NCBI GenBank assembly: GCA_027484405.1
Contig: JAIXTA010000112.1
Location: forward strand, 1 to 32,659
DNA length: 32,659 nt
Source: Burkholderiales bacterium
GTDB taxonomy: Bacteria > Pseudomonadota > Gammaproteobacteria > Burkholderiales > Burkholderiaceae_C
Direction: 5' to 3'
The notes under the pieces are model-generated. The model had not been told where the DNA came from and searched no databases. It worked only from the letters and a program-made list of their open reading frames with translations. The stretch's first letter is position 1. Every line of letters starts with the position of its first letter. The position numbers and the translations under genes were made by a program. This document shows positions 8,507 to 17,097 of this stretch, in pieces.

Positions 8507-8941
8507 CTACTGACCCATGGTGCGCTGCTGCGCCATCCGGTTGGCCATTTCATCGTTGGCGCGCTGTTCCCGGCGTGCCGAGGCGCTTGCGGCTTCCCGC
8601 TGTTTGATCTCACGCCACTTTTCGAGCGACTTCACGCGCTGCATGGCAACCGACAACGTCTGACGGCGCTCGATGACCAGCGCCTCCAGGCGGACGGTCT
8701 CGTCAAATGCCCGATTGATCGTGGTATCCAGAACACCGGTGAAGCGGGAGATGCCTTGCAGCTGGGCGACATGCTGGACCCCCGCTCGCTGCAGGTCATA
8801 GCCGTCGCGAAACTGGGTGAGCTGTGCGAGCTGCGCCTGAGCTGCTTGCTGGGCACCCAGCGCCTGGGCGAGTGCACGTTCGCACGCAAGCTGTTCGTTT
8901 GAGGCGGATTCGATCAGCAGTTCCAGGGCCTTGGGACTCAT
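8507..8941 (-). CDS. fliJ: Flagellar export protein FliJ
   Basis: A 144-residue, almost wholly helical coiled-coil protein, the usual FliJ length. FliJ is the central stalk of the export ATPase and escorts free chaperones to FlhA. The charged heptad pattern runs through the protein, with the characteristic [20 protein letters not shown] stretch towards the C-terminus. Its ATG overlaps the fliI stop by four bases (ATGA), showing translational coupling to the ATPase. Identification rests on position, size and coiled-coil character as well as sequence. Confidence 0.9.
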   Translation of the reverse strand: MSPKALELLIESASNEQLACERALAQALGAQQAAQAQLAQLTQFRDGYDLQRAGVQHVAQLQGISRFTGVLDTTINRAFDETVRLEALVIERRQTLSVAMQRVKSLEKWREIKQREAASASARREQRANDEMANRMAQQRTMGQ

Positions 8942-10416
8942 GCGGATGCCTCTGCGTGCCCGATATCAGGCGTGATTTCGCGCCCAAGCACCGCAGCCAG
9001 ATCGGCCACGCTGTCGGCGGTGTTTGCACCTTCGCGCATGGTTTGGCGCAGGAAGCTCTGCATCTGTGGTGCGAGCTGGATGGCACGATCAAGCTCCGGA
9101 TCCGCACCAGGCACATAGGCGCCAACTGAGAGCAGTTCGCGCGACCGCGAGAACCGCGACCACAGGGCTTTGAAGTCGCGCGCTGCCTCGAAGTGCTGTG
9201 TCGACACCACGTTGTGCATGACCCGCGAGATCGACTGCTCGATGTCGATCGCCGGGTAGTGACCCTCTTCGGCCAGCCTGCGAGTGAGTACGAAGTGACC
9301 GTCCAGAATGGCACGCGCCGCATCGGCAATCGGGTCCTGCTGGTCGTCGCCTTCTGCCAGCACGGTGTAGAAGGCCGTGATCGAGCCGCGGCCCGGCAGG
9401 CCGTTTCCGGCGCGCTCGACGAGCTGCGGCAGCTTGGCGAAGGCCGATGGCGGATAACCCTTTGTCGCGGGGGGCTCGCCGATGGCCAGGGCGATCTCGC
9501 GCTGGGCCATGGCGTAGCGGGTCAGCGAGTCGATCAGCAAGAGCACATTCTTCCCCTGATCACGGAAGTGCTCCGCGATGGCGGTGGCGTAGGCCGCACC
9601 TTGCATCCGCAGAATCGGCGGGGCATCCGCGGGCGCAGCGACGACGACTGCGCGGGCAATGCCGTCCTCGCCCAGAATCTCCTCGATGAACTCCCGCACT
9701 TCGCGCCCACGCTCACCGATCAGTCCGATCACAGTGACATCTGCCCGGGTGTGCCGAGCCATCATGCCCAGCAGCACGCTCTTGCCCACACCGGACCCAG
9801 CAAACAGGCCCAGGCGCTGGCCGCGGCCGACGGACAGCAGCGCGTTGATGGCACGCACTCCGGTATCCAGGGGCTCGCGGACGGGGTCGCGATCCATGGC
9901 GTTGATCGGGCGGCGGATGATCGGCCCGGGCTTCACCGCGGACAGCGGTCCCTTGCGGTCCAGCGGAACACCGCAGGAATCGACCACGCGGCCCAGCAGT
10001 CCCTCACCCATCGGCAGGTGGCGGGTGCGGTCTTCGGTACGCCGCCAAGGATGGTTGTAGACACCAAAGACCGGCGCGTCGGCGAGCAGATCCTTGGGGA
10101 TGACCCGGGCACCTGGAGCAAGCCCGTGCACTTCGCCTGTCGGCATCAGAAACAGCCGATCCTGGGCGAACCCTACGACCTCAGCTTCCAGTGCGGACGA
10201 CATGTCGGGGCTGAACGCAGCATCATGCGGGACGATGCTGACCAGGGAGCCCACTGGCAGCCGCAGGCCGGCCGCTTCAAGCACCAGGCCCGCAACGCGA
10301 ATCAGCGTGCCGTGACACTCAATCTGCACCGGTGTCTTGGCGTAGCTCCGGTAGTCAGCGAGAAACTGCTGCCAGCGTTCCGCAGGAACGCGCTGGGTAT
10401 CCATGATCGGACTCAT
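8938..10416 (-). CDS. fliI: Flagellum-specific ATPase FliI
   Basis: A 492-residue F1-beta-like ATPase that energises flagellar protein export. The Walker A motif is AGSGVGKS at 206-213, and Walker B is [10 protein letters not shown] with Asp at about 296; [18 protein letters not shown] follows Walker A as in all FliI. The N-terminal beta-barrel and the export-type ATPase signature around [16 protein letters not shown] are also present. Starts overlap at both ends: its ATG overlaps the fliH stop by four bases, and its stop overlaps the fliJ start by four. A second in-frame ATG four codons later is possible. Confidence 0.98.
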   Translation of the reverse strand: MSPIMDTQRVPAERWQQFLADYRSYAKTPVQIECHGTLIRVAGLVLEAAGLRLPVGSLVSIVPHDAAFSPDMSSALEAEVVGFAQDRLFLMPTGEVHGLAPGARVIPKDLLADAPVFGVYNHPWRRTEDRTRHLPMGEGLLGRVVDSCGVPLDRKGPLSAVKPGPIIRRPINAMDRDPVREPLDTGVRAINALLSVGRGQRLGLFAGSGVGKSVLLGMMARHTRADVTVIGLIGERGREVREFIEEILGEDGIARAVVVAAPADAPPILRMQGAAYATAIAEHFRDQGKNVLLLIDSLTRYAMAQREIALAIGEPPATKGYPPSAFAKLPQLVERAGNGLPGRGSITAFYTVLAEGDDQQDPIADAARAILDGHFVLTRRLAEEGHYPAIDIEQSISRVMHNVVSTQHFEAARDFKALWSRFSRSRELLSVGAYVPGADPELDRAIQLAPQMQSFLRQTMREGANTADSVADLAAVLGREITPDIGHAEASA

Positions 10417-11144
10417 GCACCGCCCTCTTCAGTGGAGTCATCCTTCCAGGCCCCGGGACGCCCGTCGGACTGCCGACCGATGGCTGCAAGCGCACGCCGC
10501 CACCGAGCAGCCAGGGTGGCATCCACCATCGCGCTCGGTGTCGTGACACGGCACTCGCCAGCGGCGAGAGAAGGGTCTGCCTTGAGCAGCATGCTTCGTG
10601 CGTCGAGTTCAGCCGCGAGATGCTGGCCGATCCGTTCCATGTCCTCGGGACTGACCCAGACGGTCGGCTTGTTCACCGAGTCGATCAAGGTACGCAGGGC
10701 TTCATCCACGACCGCGGTGATGCTTTCCGGCCGGGTCTGCAGCTCGACGCGTACCACCTGTCGGGCAATCTCGATGGCCAGGTCAATCAGAGAGGACGCC
10801 GCTTGCGTCTCGAGGTGTTCGAGTCCTGAGGCGAAGCGCTCGGCGATCCGGCCGACCTGCTGAGCGAGCGCCTGCATCTGCGCTGCATGTTGAATGGCGT
10901 CCTCGGCCTTGGCCTGGGCCCATCCCTTCTCGAAGCCCATTGCCAGACCGGCCTTCATGCCTTCGGTCCGCCCGGCGGCAAAGACGCTGTCGACTTCGCC
11001 GGTCGGCGCAGCGCCCGCCTGCGCGTGCAGGCTGCTCGGCGACACCTTGCCCGCAGTGCTGCGCCCGGGTTGGCCACTGAGGTTGTCGAACTTCCAGGTG
11101 GCAAAGCCCGGGAGTTCCTCCTTGGGGATGAAGCGTGCGCCCAT
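10413..11144 (-). CDS. fliH: Flagellar export ATPase regulator FliH
   Basis: A 243-residue peripheral-stalk protein that binds FliI and anchors it to FliN in the C ring. The N-terminal peptide [19 protein letters not shown] is the conserved FliN-binding type. The middle is a Gly/Ala-rich helix ([20 protein letters not shown]), and the C-terminal half resembles the ATP synthase delta subunit ([29 protein letters not shown]). It starts 32 bp after fliG and ends overlapping fliI. Confidence 0.94.
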   Translation of the reverse strand: MGARFIPKEELPGFATWKFDNLSGQPGRSTAGKVSPSSLHAQAGAAPTGEVDSVFAAGRTEGMKAGLAMGFEKGWAQAKAEDAIQHAAQMQALAQQVGRIAERFASGLEHLETQAASSLIDLAIEIARQVVRVELQTRPESITAVVDEALRTLIDSVNKPTVWVSPEDMERIGQHLAAELDARSMLLKADPSLAAGECRVTTPSAMVDATLAARWRRALAAIGRQSDGRPGAWKDDSTEEGGA

Positions 11145-11176
11145 GGCGTGTCCTGTTCAGGTCGGTTGGGCGTGCA

Positions 11177-12184
11177 TCAGACGAACTCGTCGTCGTTGCC
11201 CGAAGACAGCTGGATCTGGCCCTCGTCGGCAAGGCGGCGCACCGTCTTGAGAATTTCCTTCTGCTCTGCCTCCACCTCGGAGACACGCACCGGGCCCTTG
11301 TTCTCCATCTCTTCGCGCAGGCTTTCGGCAGCGCGAGTGGACATGTTGCGCAGGATCTTTTCCTTGAGCTCCTCATCGGCGCCCTTGAGCGCGACGACGA
11401 GGGATTCGGTGGACACCTCGCGCAGCAGGGTCTGGATGCCCCGGTCATCGAGCTTGTTCACGTCATCGAAGGTGAACATCTGATCCATGATCTTCTGGGC
11501 GAGATCCGGGTCGGCTTCGCGCACGGCATCGAGCACGGCGGTTTCGCTGGACGAACCCAGGAAGTTGAGGATCTCGGCGGTGGTCTTCACGCCGCCCAGA
11601 GAAGCCTTCTTGAGTCGGTCTCCGCCCTGAAGCACCCGCGAGAGCACGTCGTTGAGCTCCTTGAGCGCCAGCGGCTGAATGCCGTCAAGCGTGGCGATGC
11701 GCATGACGACCTCATTGCGCAGGCGGTCCGAGAAGAGATTCAGGATGCCGGAGGCGTGGTCGCGGTCGAGATGCACCAGGATGGACGCGATGATCTGCGG
11801 ATGCTCGTTGCGCACCAGTTCGGCCACGCTGCCTGCATCCATCCACTTCAGCGATTCGATGCCCGACACGTCGCGACCCTGGAGTATGCGGTCAACCAGC
11901 AGTGAGGCCTTCTCCTCGCCCAGGGCACGGTTCAGCACGCTGCGCACGAACTCGTCCGTATCGGAGACCAGCGAGCTGGAGGTCGCCGCGTCAGTGGCAA
12001 AGCGTGCAATGACCTGATCGACACGCTCGCGCTGAACGGTCTTGAGCTTCGCCATCGTTTCGCCCAGGCGCTGTACTTCCTTGGGTGACAGGTGCTTGAA
12101 GACCTCGGCGCATTCCTCTTCGCCGATGGTCATCAGCAGCACCGCGCTGTCCATCAGGCCGTCTTCATCTACGGGGGAGCTCAT
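11177..12184 (-). CDS. fliG: Flagellar motor switch protein FliG
   Basis: A 335-residue rotor protein that couples stator torque to the C ring. The N-domain, which binds FliF, begins DSAVLLMTIGEEECAEVFKH. The middle armadillo domain includes the EHPQIIASILVHLD motif. The C-domain carries the charged torque helix (VSEVEAEQKEILKTVRRLAD) and ends with the FliM-binding region and the terminal DDEFV. It lies 59 bp after fliF and 32 bp before fliH. Length is typical. Confidence 0.97.
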   Translation of the reverse strand: MSSPVDEDGLMDSAVLLMTIGEEECAEVFKHLSPKEVQRLGETMAKLKTVQRERVDQVIARFATDAATSSSLVSDTDEFVRSVLNRALGEEKASLLVDRILQGRDVSGIESLKWMDAGSVAELVRNEHPQIIASILVHLDRDHASGILNLFSDRLRNEVVMRIATLDGIQPLALKELNDVLSRVLQGGDRLKKASLGGVKTTAEILNFLGSSSETAVLDAVREADPDLAQKIMDQMFTFDDVNKLDDRGIQTLLREVSTESLVVALKGADEELKEKILRNMSTRAAESLREEMENKGPVRVSEVEAEQKEILKTVRRLADEGQIQLSSGNDDEFV

Positions 12185-12243
12185 CGTCTGTCTCGGTGTT
12201 GTCCGGGGTCAGGGTAGGAAGCGTTGTCACTGGCCTAGCGCGT

Positions 12244-13953
12244 CTACTGCGTCTCGGCCTTGCCGCCGGCCATCCAGTCGCGCACGATCAGCGCAACGGC
12301 GGCGGGGTTGTCCTTGGCAAAGGTGCGCAGGTCATTCACGTTTTCGTTCGGCGCCTGATTGGGCAGCAAGGGGACGCTCGCGCGCTCCGGTGCAGGCAGG
12401 GCCTCCGGATCGTCGAGCACGGCGTTCAGCCGGCCTTCGTTCTGCTTGGCAGCCTCGAGGGCCTCTTCGCGTGCGACCTGGGCGCGGCGCAGCGCCGGCC
12501 GGATCACGCCGAAGATGATCGCCAGTGCGATCAGAAGCAGCGCGACCGGCATGCCAATGTTCTTGATCATCGAGCCGGCTTCGGGCTGCTTCCAGAAGGG
12601 CACATCCACTGGCTTGGCCGCTTCTTCCATCTTGAAAGGCGCATTGACCACGTTGATGCTGTCGCCGCGATCCTTGGAGAACCCGATGGCCTCCCGCACG
12701 AGGGCGTTGATCTGCTCCATCTCCTTCTCGGGGATGGCGGTGAAGCTGGTCTTGCCCGCCTTGTCTGTGGCGGCCTTCTGATTGACGACGACCGCAGCAG
12801 AGATTCGGCGCACGCTCCCTGTGGCATTGCGGGTGTAGCGCACGGTCTTGTCGACCTCGAAGTTGGTCACAGCGGAGCGATTGGACTGGGTGCCTGCGCT
12901 CTGTCCCGCCGCCTGGGGGGCGGGATTGGCGCCGTTGATGGGCGCCTTGGACTCGCCGGGAGGCTGGTTGCTCAGCGCCCCCGGGACGCCTGCTGCCGCT
13001 GCGCCAGCGCCGTTGCTGGCCTCCTGAGTGCTGGTGCTGCGGATGGCTGCCGGCTGATCGCCGTTGTTGGGCTTGAACTCCTCGGTGGTGGCCTCGGTGT
13101 GATTGAAGTCCACATCCGCCTTGACCTGCGCACGGACGTTGCCGCGGCCCACGATGGGCTCGAGGATGTCGGTGATGCGCTTGATGTAGGCCGATTCGAG
13201 CTGCGAGACATACTGGATCTGGCTCGGGTCGAGCCCAGTCTTGTCTGCGGTGGCGTCTTCGCCGGAGAGCAGCGCGCCGCTGGAATCCACGACGCTGACC
13301 TGCTTCGGGTTGAGTTCCGGCACCGAGGAGGCCACCAGATGCACGATGCCCGCGATCTGCGCCCGATCCAGCGATCGTCCCGGGTGCAGATTCAGCAGGA
13401 CCGACGCGCTGGGCTTCTGGTTCTCTCTGACGAAGGTGTTCTGTGCGGGCAGTGCGAGATGGACGCGCGCAGACTGCACGGCGCCGAGTGCGCCGATCGA
13501 GCGTGAGAGCTCGCCCTCCAGCCCGCGCTGGTATTGCAGCCGTTCCTGGAACTGCGTCATGCCAAAGCGCGGCGTATCCATCAGCTCGAAGCCCACGGTC
13601 CCACCCTTGGGCAGCCCCTGGCTGGCGAGCTTCAGGCGTGCATCGTGCACCCGGTCGCCTGGCACCATGATCGCGGCTCCACCCTCGGACAGCTTGTAGG
13701 GCACCTGCAGCTTGTCCAGCCCGGCCACCACCGCACCGGCGTCCTTGTCCCCCAGCCCGGAGAACAGAACGCGCCAGTCCGGCTCCTTGGTCCACATCAG
13801 CGAAACCGCAACCACGGCAACAAGCGCGGCGATCCCGCCCAGGACGGCCATGATCTGCCCCGGGCTGAAGCTGCGTAGACGTTCGACGAAGCTGGCGGAC
13901 GCGGCCGGGCTGGCGGCGTTCGAGGAGGCGAGGGCAAGGGCGTTGTCGGCCAT
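12244..13953 (-). CDS. fliF: Flagellar MS-ring protein FliF
   Basis: A 569-residue inner-membrane ring protein. Transmembrane helix 1 is at about 34-54 (MAVLGGIAALVAVVAVSLMW), followed by the ring-building domains with EPDWRVLFSGLGDKDAGAVV and the RLQYQRGLEGELSRSI motif. A Gly/Ala/Pro-rich insertion at about 320-380 is typical of the beta-collar region. Transmembrane helix 2 (MPVALLLIALAIIFGVIRPA) is at about 455-480. The C-terminal FliG-binding tail ends VRDWMAGGKAETQ. I chose ATG 13953 (MADNALALASSN); the in-frame extension to 14067 is not FliF-like and lies in the divergent promoter region. Confidence 0.97.
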   Translation of the reverse strand: MADNALALASSNAASPAASASFVERLRSFSPGQIMAVLGGIAALVAVVAVSLMWTKEPDWRVLFSGLGDKDAGAVVAGLDKLQVPYKLSEGGAAIMVPGDRVHDARLKLASQGLPKGGTVGFELMDTPRFGMTQFQERLQYQRGLEGELSRSIGALGAVQSARVHLALPAQNTFVRENQKPSASVLLNLHPGRSLDRAQIAGIVHLVASSVPELNPKQVSVVDSSGALLSGEDATADKTGLDPSQIQYVSQLESAYIKRITDILEPIVGRGNVRAQVKADVDFNHTEATTEEFKPNNGDQPAAIRSTSTQEASNGAGAAAAGVPGALSNQPPGESKAPINGANPAPQAAGQSAGTQSNRSAVTNFEVDKTVRYTRNATGSVRRISAAVVVNQKAATDKAGKTSFTAIPEKEMEQINALVREAIGFSKDRGDSINVVNAPFKMEEAAKPVDVPFWKQPEAGSMIKNIGMPVALLLIALAIIFGVIRPALRRAQVAREEALEAAKQNEGRLNAVLDDPEALPAPERASVPLLPNQAPNENVNDLRTFAKDNPAAVALIVRDWMAGGKAETQ

Positions 13954-14039
13954 GGTGGGCGTGTGCTGTGCAAGGGACCCGGCTCGGGTCAACACCTGCA
14001 TTCTCGTCAGCACATACGTCGGCAAATGGCCTGAAAAGG

Positions 14040-14056
14040 CTGGCACCGACCCTGCA
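14040..14056 (+). promoter_or_regulatory. Weak sigma-54-like -24/-12 motif upstream of fliE
   Basis: CTGGCACCGACCCTGCA has GG (14042-14043) and GC (14054-14055) separated by exactly ten bases, the invariant spacing of RpoN promoters, and a good TGGCAC half. The -12 half is CTGCA rather than TTGCA. It is about 120 bp before fliE. The rest of the cluster looks FliA-driven, so this may be chance. Confidence 0.2.
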
Positions 14057-14097
14057 GATCGGCCCATTGCCGTGCGAGTGCACGCCCTACGATCCTC

Positions 14098-14124
14098 TTA
14101 TCGACCGCCTGAACCCCAACTTGA
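14098..14124 (-). promoter_or_regulatory. Sigma-28 (FliA) promoter for fliFGHIJK
   Basis: Read on the minus strand: TCAAGTTG, 11 bp, GTCGATAA. The -10 matches 7 of 8 consensus positions with the exact FliA spacer. It predicts a leader of about 135 bases before ATG 13953. Its -35 overlaps the left edge of the inverted repeat at 14122-14150. Confidence 0.7.
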
Positions 14125-14150
14125 GCCGTACTCGTCCCGAGTGCGGCTCA
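14122..14150. repeat. 29-bp inverted repeat between fliF and fliE
   Basis: TGAGCCGTACTCG and CGAGTGCGGCTCA form a 13-bp stem, with one G-T pair when read as RNA, around a TCC centre. It lies 25 bp before the fliE start codon and touches the fliF -35 element. No T-tract follows in either direction, so it is not a terminator. It could be a shared operator for the divergent genes or a hairpin in the fliE leader. Confidence 0.5.
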
Positions 14151-14175
14151 GGCCGAAGCCCGCAGGACGACCATC

Positions 14176-14541
14176 ATGGATGCAGTCAAACTTCCCGGCA
14201 TGAACACGGCGCTGAACAGCGCATTGCGCGCTGCGCAGGCCAACGGCTTGACCGGCGTGGGTGCCGGACGTGCCCTCAACGGTGCAGGCGGAGCGAGTGC
14301 AGCAGGCGGCGCGGAGCAGACCAACTTCTCCAACGTGCTCAGTGGTGCGCTCAAGCAGGTCAGCAGCGCGCAAATGCAGGCGCAGGCCCTGCAGCGCGAA
14401 TTCACGATGGAGAACCCGAATGTGAGCCTGGAGCAGACCATGGTGGCCATGCAGAAGGGATCGCTGTCCTTCCAGGCCGCGGTGACGGTGCGCAACCGGC
14501 TCGTCCAGGCTTACAGCGACATCATGAACATGCAGGTCTGA
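14176..14541 (+). CDS. fliE: Flagellar hook-basal body complex protein FliE
   Basis: A 121-residue protein that joins the MS ring to the rod and is an early export substrate. The N-terminus MDAVKLPGMNTALNSALRAA leads into a Gly/Ala-rich spacer. The conserved C-terminal half follows: FSNVLSGALKQVSSAQMQAQ, then VSLEQTMVAMQKGSLSFQAA and TVRNRLVQAYSDIMNMQV, which is the hallmark of FliE. It is transcribed alone, divergently from fliF, and is closed by a terminator 20 bp downstream. Confidence 0.97.
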   Translation: MDAVKLPGMNTALNSALRAAQANGLTGVGAGRALNGAGGASAAGGAEQTNFSNVLSGALKQVSSAQMQAQALQREFTMENPNVSLEQTMVAMQKGSLSFQAAVTVRNRLVQAYSDIMNMQV

Positions 14542-14560
14542 TTTTCAAATGAATCAATAG

Positions 14561-14586
14561 AAAAGCGCCAAATAGGGCGCTTTTTT
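14561..14586. terminator. Bidirectional rho-independent terminator between fliE and fliT
   Basis: AAAAGCGCC, loop AAATAG, GGCGCTTTTTT. The 9-bp stem is preceded by A residues and followed by a T-run, so it can stop fliE on the plus strand and the fliC-fliD-fliS-fliT transcripts on the minus strand. The rest of the 14542-14704 gap shows nothing else. Confidence 0.9.
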
Positions 14587-14704
14587 CAACTGATGTTTGA
14601 AAATAGGATCGCCGTCTTTCCGCTGTATTCAAGCGGATCTTGGCCTGTTTGAAGAGTTTTCGGATTCCTGAGATGCACGCGTCTTGGTAGTGGGCGCCGG
14701 ACCC

Positions 14705-15004
14705 TCAGTGCAGGGTACGGCGCTGGCCGCTCAGTGCGGCGTCGAGATCGTCGAGCCAGGGCTCGGCAAGCTGACGTACCTCGGCATCGTGCGCCAGTAT
14801 GCGTTGCATCAAACGCAACCTTCGGCGATCATCCTCGCGCGTGAGCTGGGCCTTGCGCGCAGCCACGCGCAGCTGGGCGATCAGCACCACACAGGCCGAC
14901 TCGACCCGCGCGACTTCGTCCCAGTGCCCTCGTCGCGCCGCGTCAAGCATCTCGGCGCTGGCATTGGCCAGCGCCTCATACATGTGGAGGACGCTTTGGC
15001 TCAC
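14705..15004 (-). CDS. fliT: Flagellar chaperone FliT
   Basis: A 99-residue helical protein beginning MSQSVLHMYEALANASAEML, followed by AARRGHWDEVARVESACVVL, the usual FliT pattern of a short helical bundle starting with a Tyr-Glu helix. FliT is the FliD export chaperone and, in enterobacteria, restrains FlhDC. The start at 15004 is GTG; an ATG seven codons later (14983) is the alternative. It lies 9 bp after fliS and is the last gene of the late operon. FliT is poorly conserved, so the call relies partly on position. Confidence 0.85.
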   Translation of the reverse strand: MSQSVLHMYEALANASAEMLDAARRGHWDEVARVESACVVLIAQLRVAARKAQLTREDDRRRLRLMQRILAHDAEVRQLAEPWLDDLDAALSGQRRTLH

Positions 15005-15013
15005 GCGTACCTC

Positions 15014-15427
15014 TCAGGCGGCCAGGGCGGCGCGCGGGTTGGCACGTACTGACGGTGGAATCTGGGCCCAGGCATCGCGCAGGCCGCGGATCATGCTGAC
15101 CACATCAGAGAGCTTGGCGCTGCTGTCGGTCATGGCGGCTGCCAGACGCAGGGTGCAGTGCTCGTAGACCAGATCGAGGTTCTGGGCCAGATCGCCGGGT
15201 GCATTGAAGTCCAGGCCGACGCGCAGACCCTCCTCAATGAGGCGCTGCGCCTTGGCCAGGGCACGCGTGCGCTTGACGCGGTCCTTCTCGGTACTTGCGT
15301 GTGCGAGCTCGGCCAGCAGTGCGTCGTACAGCATCAGAATCAGACCATGCGGGTTCGCATGGGAGACCGCTGTCTCAGCGTGGATGGCGCGATACAGGCT
15401 GGCAGCTTTGTGTGGGGCGGCAAACAT
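15014..15427 (-). CDS. fliS: Flagellin export chaperone FliS
   Basis: A 137-residue helical chaperone that binds the flagellin C-terminus and prevents early polymerisation. Family features are the N-terminal ASLYRAIHAETAVSHANPHG, LILMLYDALLAELAHA, then the RVKRTRALAKAQRLIEEGL and the LDFNAPGDLAQNLDLVYEHC helix. It lies between fliD and fliT and has its own FliA-like promoter 28-55 bp upstream of the ATG. Confidence 0.96.
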   Translation of the reverse strand: MFAAPHKAASLYRAIHAETAVSHANPHGLILMLYDALLAELAHASTEKDRVKRTRALAKAQRLIEEGLRVGLDFNAPGDLAQNLDLVYEHCTLRLAAAMTDSSAKLSDVVSMIRGLRDAWAQIPPSVRANPRAALAA

Positions 15428-15454
15428 GGTGTGGCCTCTAGATCCGTTTCCTCT

Positions 15455-15482
15455 TTATCGGCTCGGCAGCAGCGCAACTTGA
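15455..15482 (-). promoter_or_regulatory. Sigma-28 (FliA) promoter for fliST
   Basis: Read on the minus strand: TCAAGTTG, 12 bp, GCCGATAA. The -10 element is a perfect match to the FliA consensus and the -35 is identical to that of fliF. The spacer is one base longer than the usual 11, the main reason for caution. It lies in the 135-bp gap between fliD and fliS. Confidence 0.55.
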
Positions 15483-15562
15483 AGCGCCGCAGCGGCCTGG
15501 AAGCTCGAATTTGCGCGGAATTCCTGGATCAATTCTTCTGGCAGTGCCTGAACGCCCGGCGT

Positions 15563-16972
15563 TCAGCGATTCATCGAATTGATCAGACTGGCCAGCGGCG
15601 ACATGGCTGCCTGGATGCTGGACAGCTGCGAGTCCAGCGAACCGTACTGTTGTCGCAGGCGCTGCTCGGTGAGCTGCAGGCGGTCGTTGAAGCGGTCCTG
15701 TCGGCGCTGGTTGTCCGTGACGTTCTGTCGCCAGGCACTCAGCTGCGTGGTGACCGAGCCGTCGCTGCCGATCAGCCCGTTGACCAGGTTCACAAAGCGA
15801 TCGCCAATGCCCTGGCTGCTGAAGTTGCCCGAGGTGCCGTCGCGGCTCATCAAGTCACGAAATCGCGCCGGATTGGCCAGCGCCTTGTCCACTTCGGTCT
15901 GGTTGATGCTCAGCGTGCCGTCCCGGGCGATGTTGAACAGCCCCCCGGAGGACAGGCCGCCCGCATCGTCCACGGCCGGATTGCGCACCATCGCGCGCAA
16001 CTGGTTCAGCGCATTGACGGCCACGCGCTGCCCCTGCAAGGGCCCAGCCGACTTGTTGCTCGGGTCGTACTTGGTCTGCGCAACCAGCGAGCTGTTGATC
16101 GCGTTGTAGGCGGTGACGAATTCGCCCAGCATCTTCTTGAGCCCGTCACTGTCCGTCGCCACCTGCAGGCTGACCGGCGAGGCTGTGGTGTTCTTCAATG
16201 AAATCTCAAGCCCGTCCACGACGCCCGTCACGGTGTTCGATGCCGAGCGCAGGTCCATGCCGTTGAGGCGAAACAGCGCGTCGACGCCAGGCTGCACCTC
16301 GCGGGTTGCTGTCGCGGTGGGCGCCGCAGGGTTGTAGGCCAATGCACCCAGCCCAGGCGCCGGGCTCGCACCGTCATCGGCGGCGGTCACACGGATCAGG
16401 CTGCCTTCACCGGACTGCTTGCTGCTCAGCACCAGTCGGGCGCCGCTGGCATCGCGCACGATGGATGCGCTTACTCCGGCGGCAGAGGCGTTGATCGCGT
16501 CACGAATGCCGGCCAAGGTGTTGTTTGCAGGAGAGATGGTGACCGTGGTCCCTGTGCCGCTAGGTGTGAACACGCCGCCATTCAGTGCACCAATCTCGAT
16601 CTGCAGTGAGCCGCTGCCCACCACCGAGGAAGCCTGTGTGAGCGGCGCACTGGCGATCGACTGCGCCGACGCCAGCCGCGAGACAGTCAGGCTGTAGGTA
16701 CCCGGTGTGGCATTGCCGGCCGAGCGCGCCATGGCTACCTTGTCGTCGGATGAAGTGAACGTGGAAAGCATCAGGCTTTCCGCCGACGCGAGCTTGCGCG
16801 CCGCATCGCGCAGCGACGAAAGCTGAGACTGCACCGTGCCAAGCGCAGAGATGCGTGAATTGATCGAGCGAACTTCCGCCTGCATGGATTGCAGGGGCCG
16901 GCGCTCGACCGCCATCAGCGAGTCGACGATCGCCGCGACGTCGATGTTTCCGCCGCCTACAGCAGAGACCAT
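15563..16972 (-). CDS. fliD: Flagellar filament cap protein FliD
   Basis: A 469-residue hook-associated protein 2, which caps the growing filament and promotes flagellin folding. The N-terminal FliD_N region begins MVSAVGGGNIDVAAIVDSLM, then AVERRPLQSMQAEVRSINSR. A Thr/Ser/Gly-rich variable middle follows. The FliD_C part has LKKMLGEFVTAYNAINSSLV and ends with a coiled coil, QLTEQRLRQQYGSLDSQLSS, and SLINSMNR. Length is normal. It has its own FliA promoter and follows fliC2 after a terminator-like hairpin. Confidence 0.97.
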   Translation of the reverse strand: MVSAVGGGNIDVAAIVDSLMAVERRPLQSMQAEVRSINSRISALGTVQSQLSSLRDAARKLASAESLMLSTFTSSDDKVAMARSAGNATPGTYSLTVSRLASAQSIASAPLTQASSVVGSGSLQIEIGALNGGVFTPSGTGTTVTISPANNTLAGIRDAINASAAGVSASIVRDASGARLVLSSKQSGEGSLIRVTAADDGASPAPGLGALAYNPAAPTATATREVQPGVDALFRLNGMDLRSASNTVTGVVDGLEISLKNTTASPVSLQVATDSDGLKKMLGEFVTAYNAINSSLVAQTKYDPSNKSAGPLQGQRVAVNALNQLRAMVRNPAVDDAGGLSSGGLFNIARDGTLSINQTEVDKALANPARFRDLMSRDGTSGNFSSQGIGDRFVNLVNGLIGSDGSVTTQLSAWRQNVTDNQRRQDRFNDRLQLTEQRLRQQYGSLDSQLSSIQAAMSPLASLINSMNR

Positions 16973-16999
16973 GTCCAGTTCCTCATGTCACTGTTTCGT

Positions 17000-17026
17000 T
17001 TATCGGTGCACCACACGGCGACTTGA
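17000..17026 (-). promoter_or_regulatory. Sigma-28 (FliA) promoter for fliD
   Basis: Read on the minus strand: TCAAGTCG, 11 bp, ACCGATAA. The -10 matches 7 of 8 positions with the exact spacer, about 30 bp before the fliD ATG at 16972, giving a very short leader. Confidence 0.7.
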
Positions 17027-17043
17027 GCGCCTGGCGGCATGCC

Positions 17044-17080
17044 GACAAACGAAACAGGCCGGCATGCCGGCCCGTTTGTC
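17044..17080 (-). terminator. Nested inverted repeat / terminator after fliC2
   Basis: The outer arms GACAAACG (17044-17051) and CGTTTGTC (17073-17080) are perfect complements. Inside them lies the 16-bp palindrome GGCCGGCATGCCGGCC (17057-17072). On the minus strand the hairpin is followed by TGTTTCGTTTG, a weak T-tract. It starts 18 bp past the fliC2 stop and probably terminates flagellin transcripts or protects their 3' ends. Confidence 0.6.
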
Positions 17081-17097
17081 TGGATGCAGCGAGCCGA

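Noticed and set aside
9193-10863. 556-codon plus-strand frame opposite fliI and fliH
   Set aside because: Antisense shadow of two certain genes; the translated sequence shows no known fold or motif.
12196-13506. 436-codon plus-strand frame opposite fliF
   Set aside because: Antisense shadow of fliF with a Leu/Gly/Arg-rich composition expected from the reverse complement.
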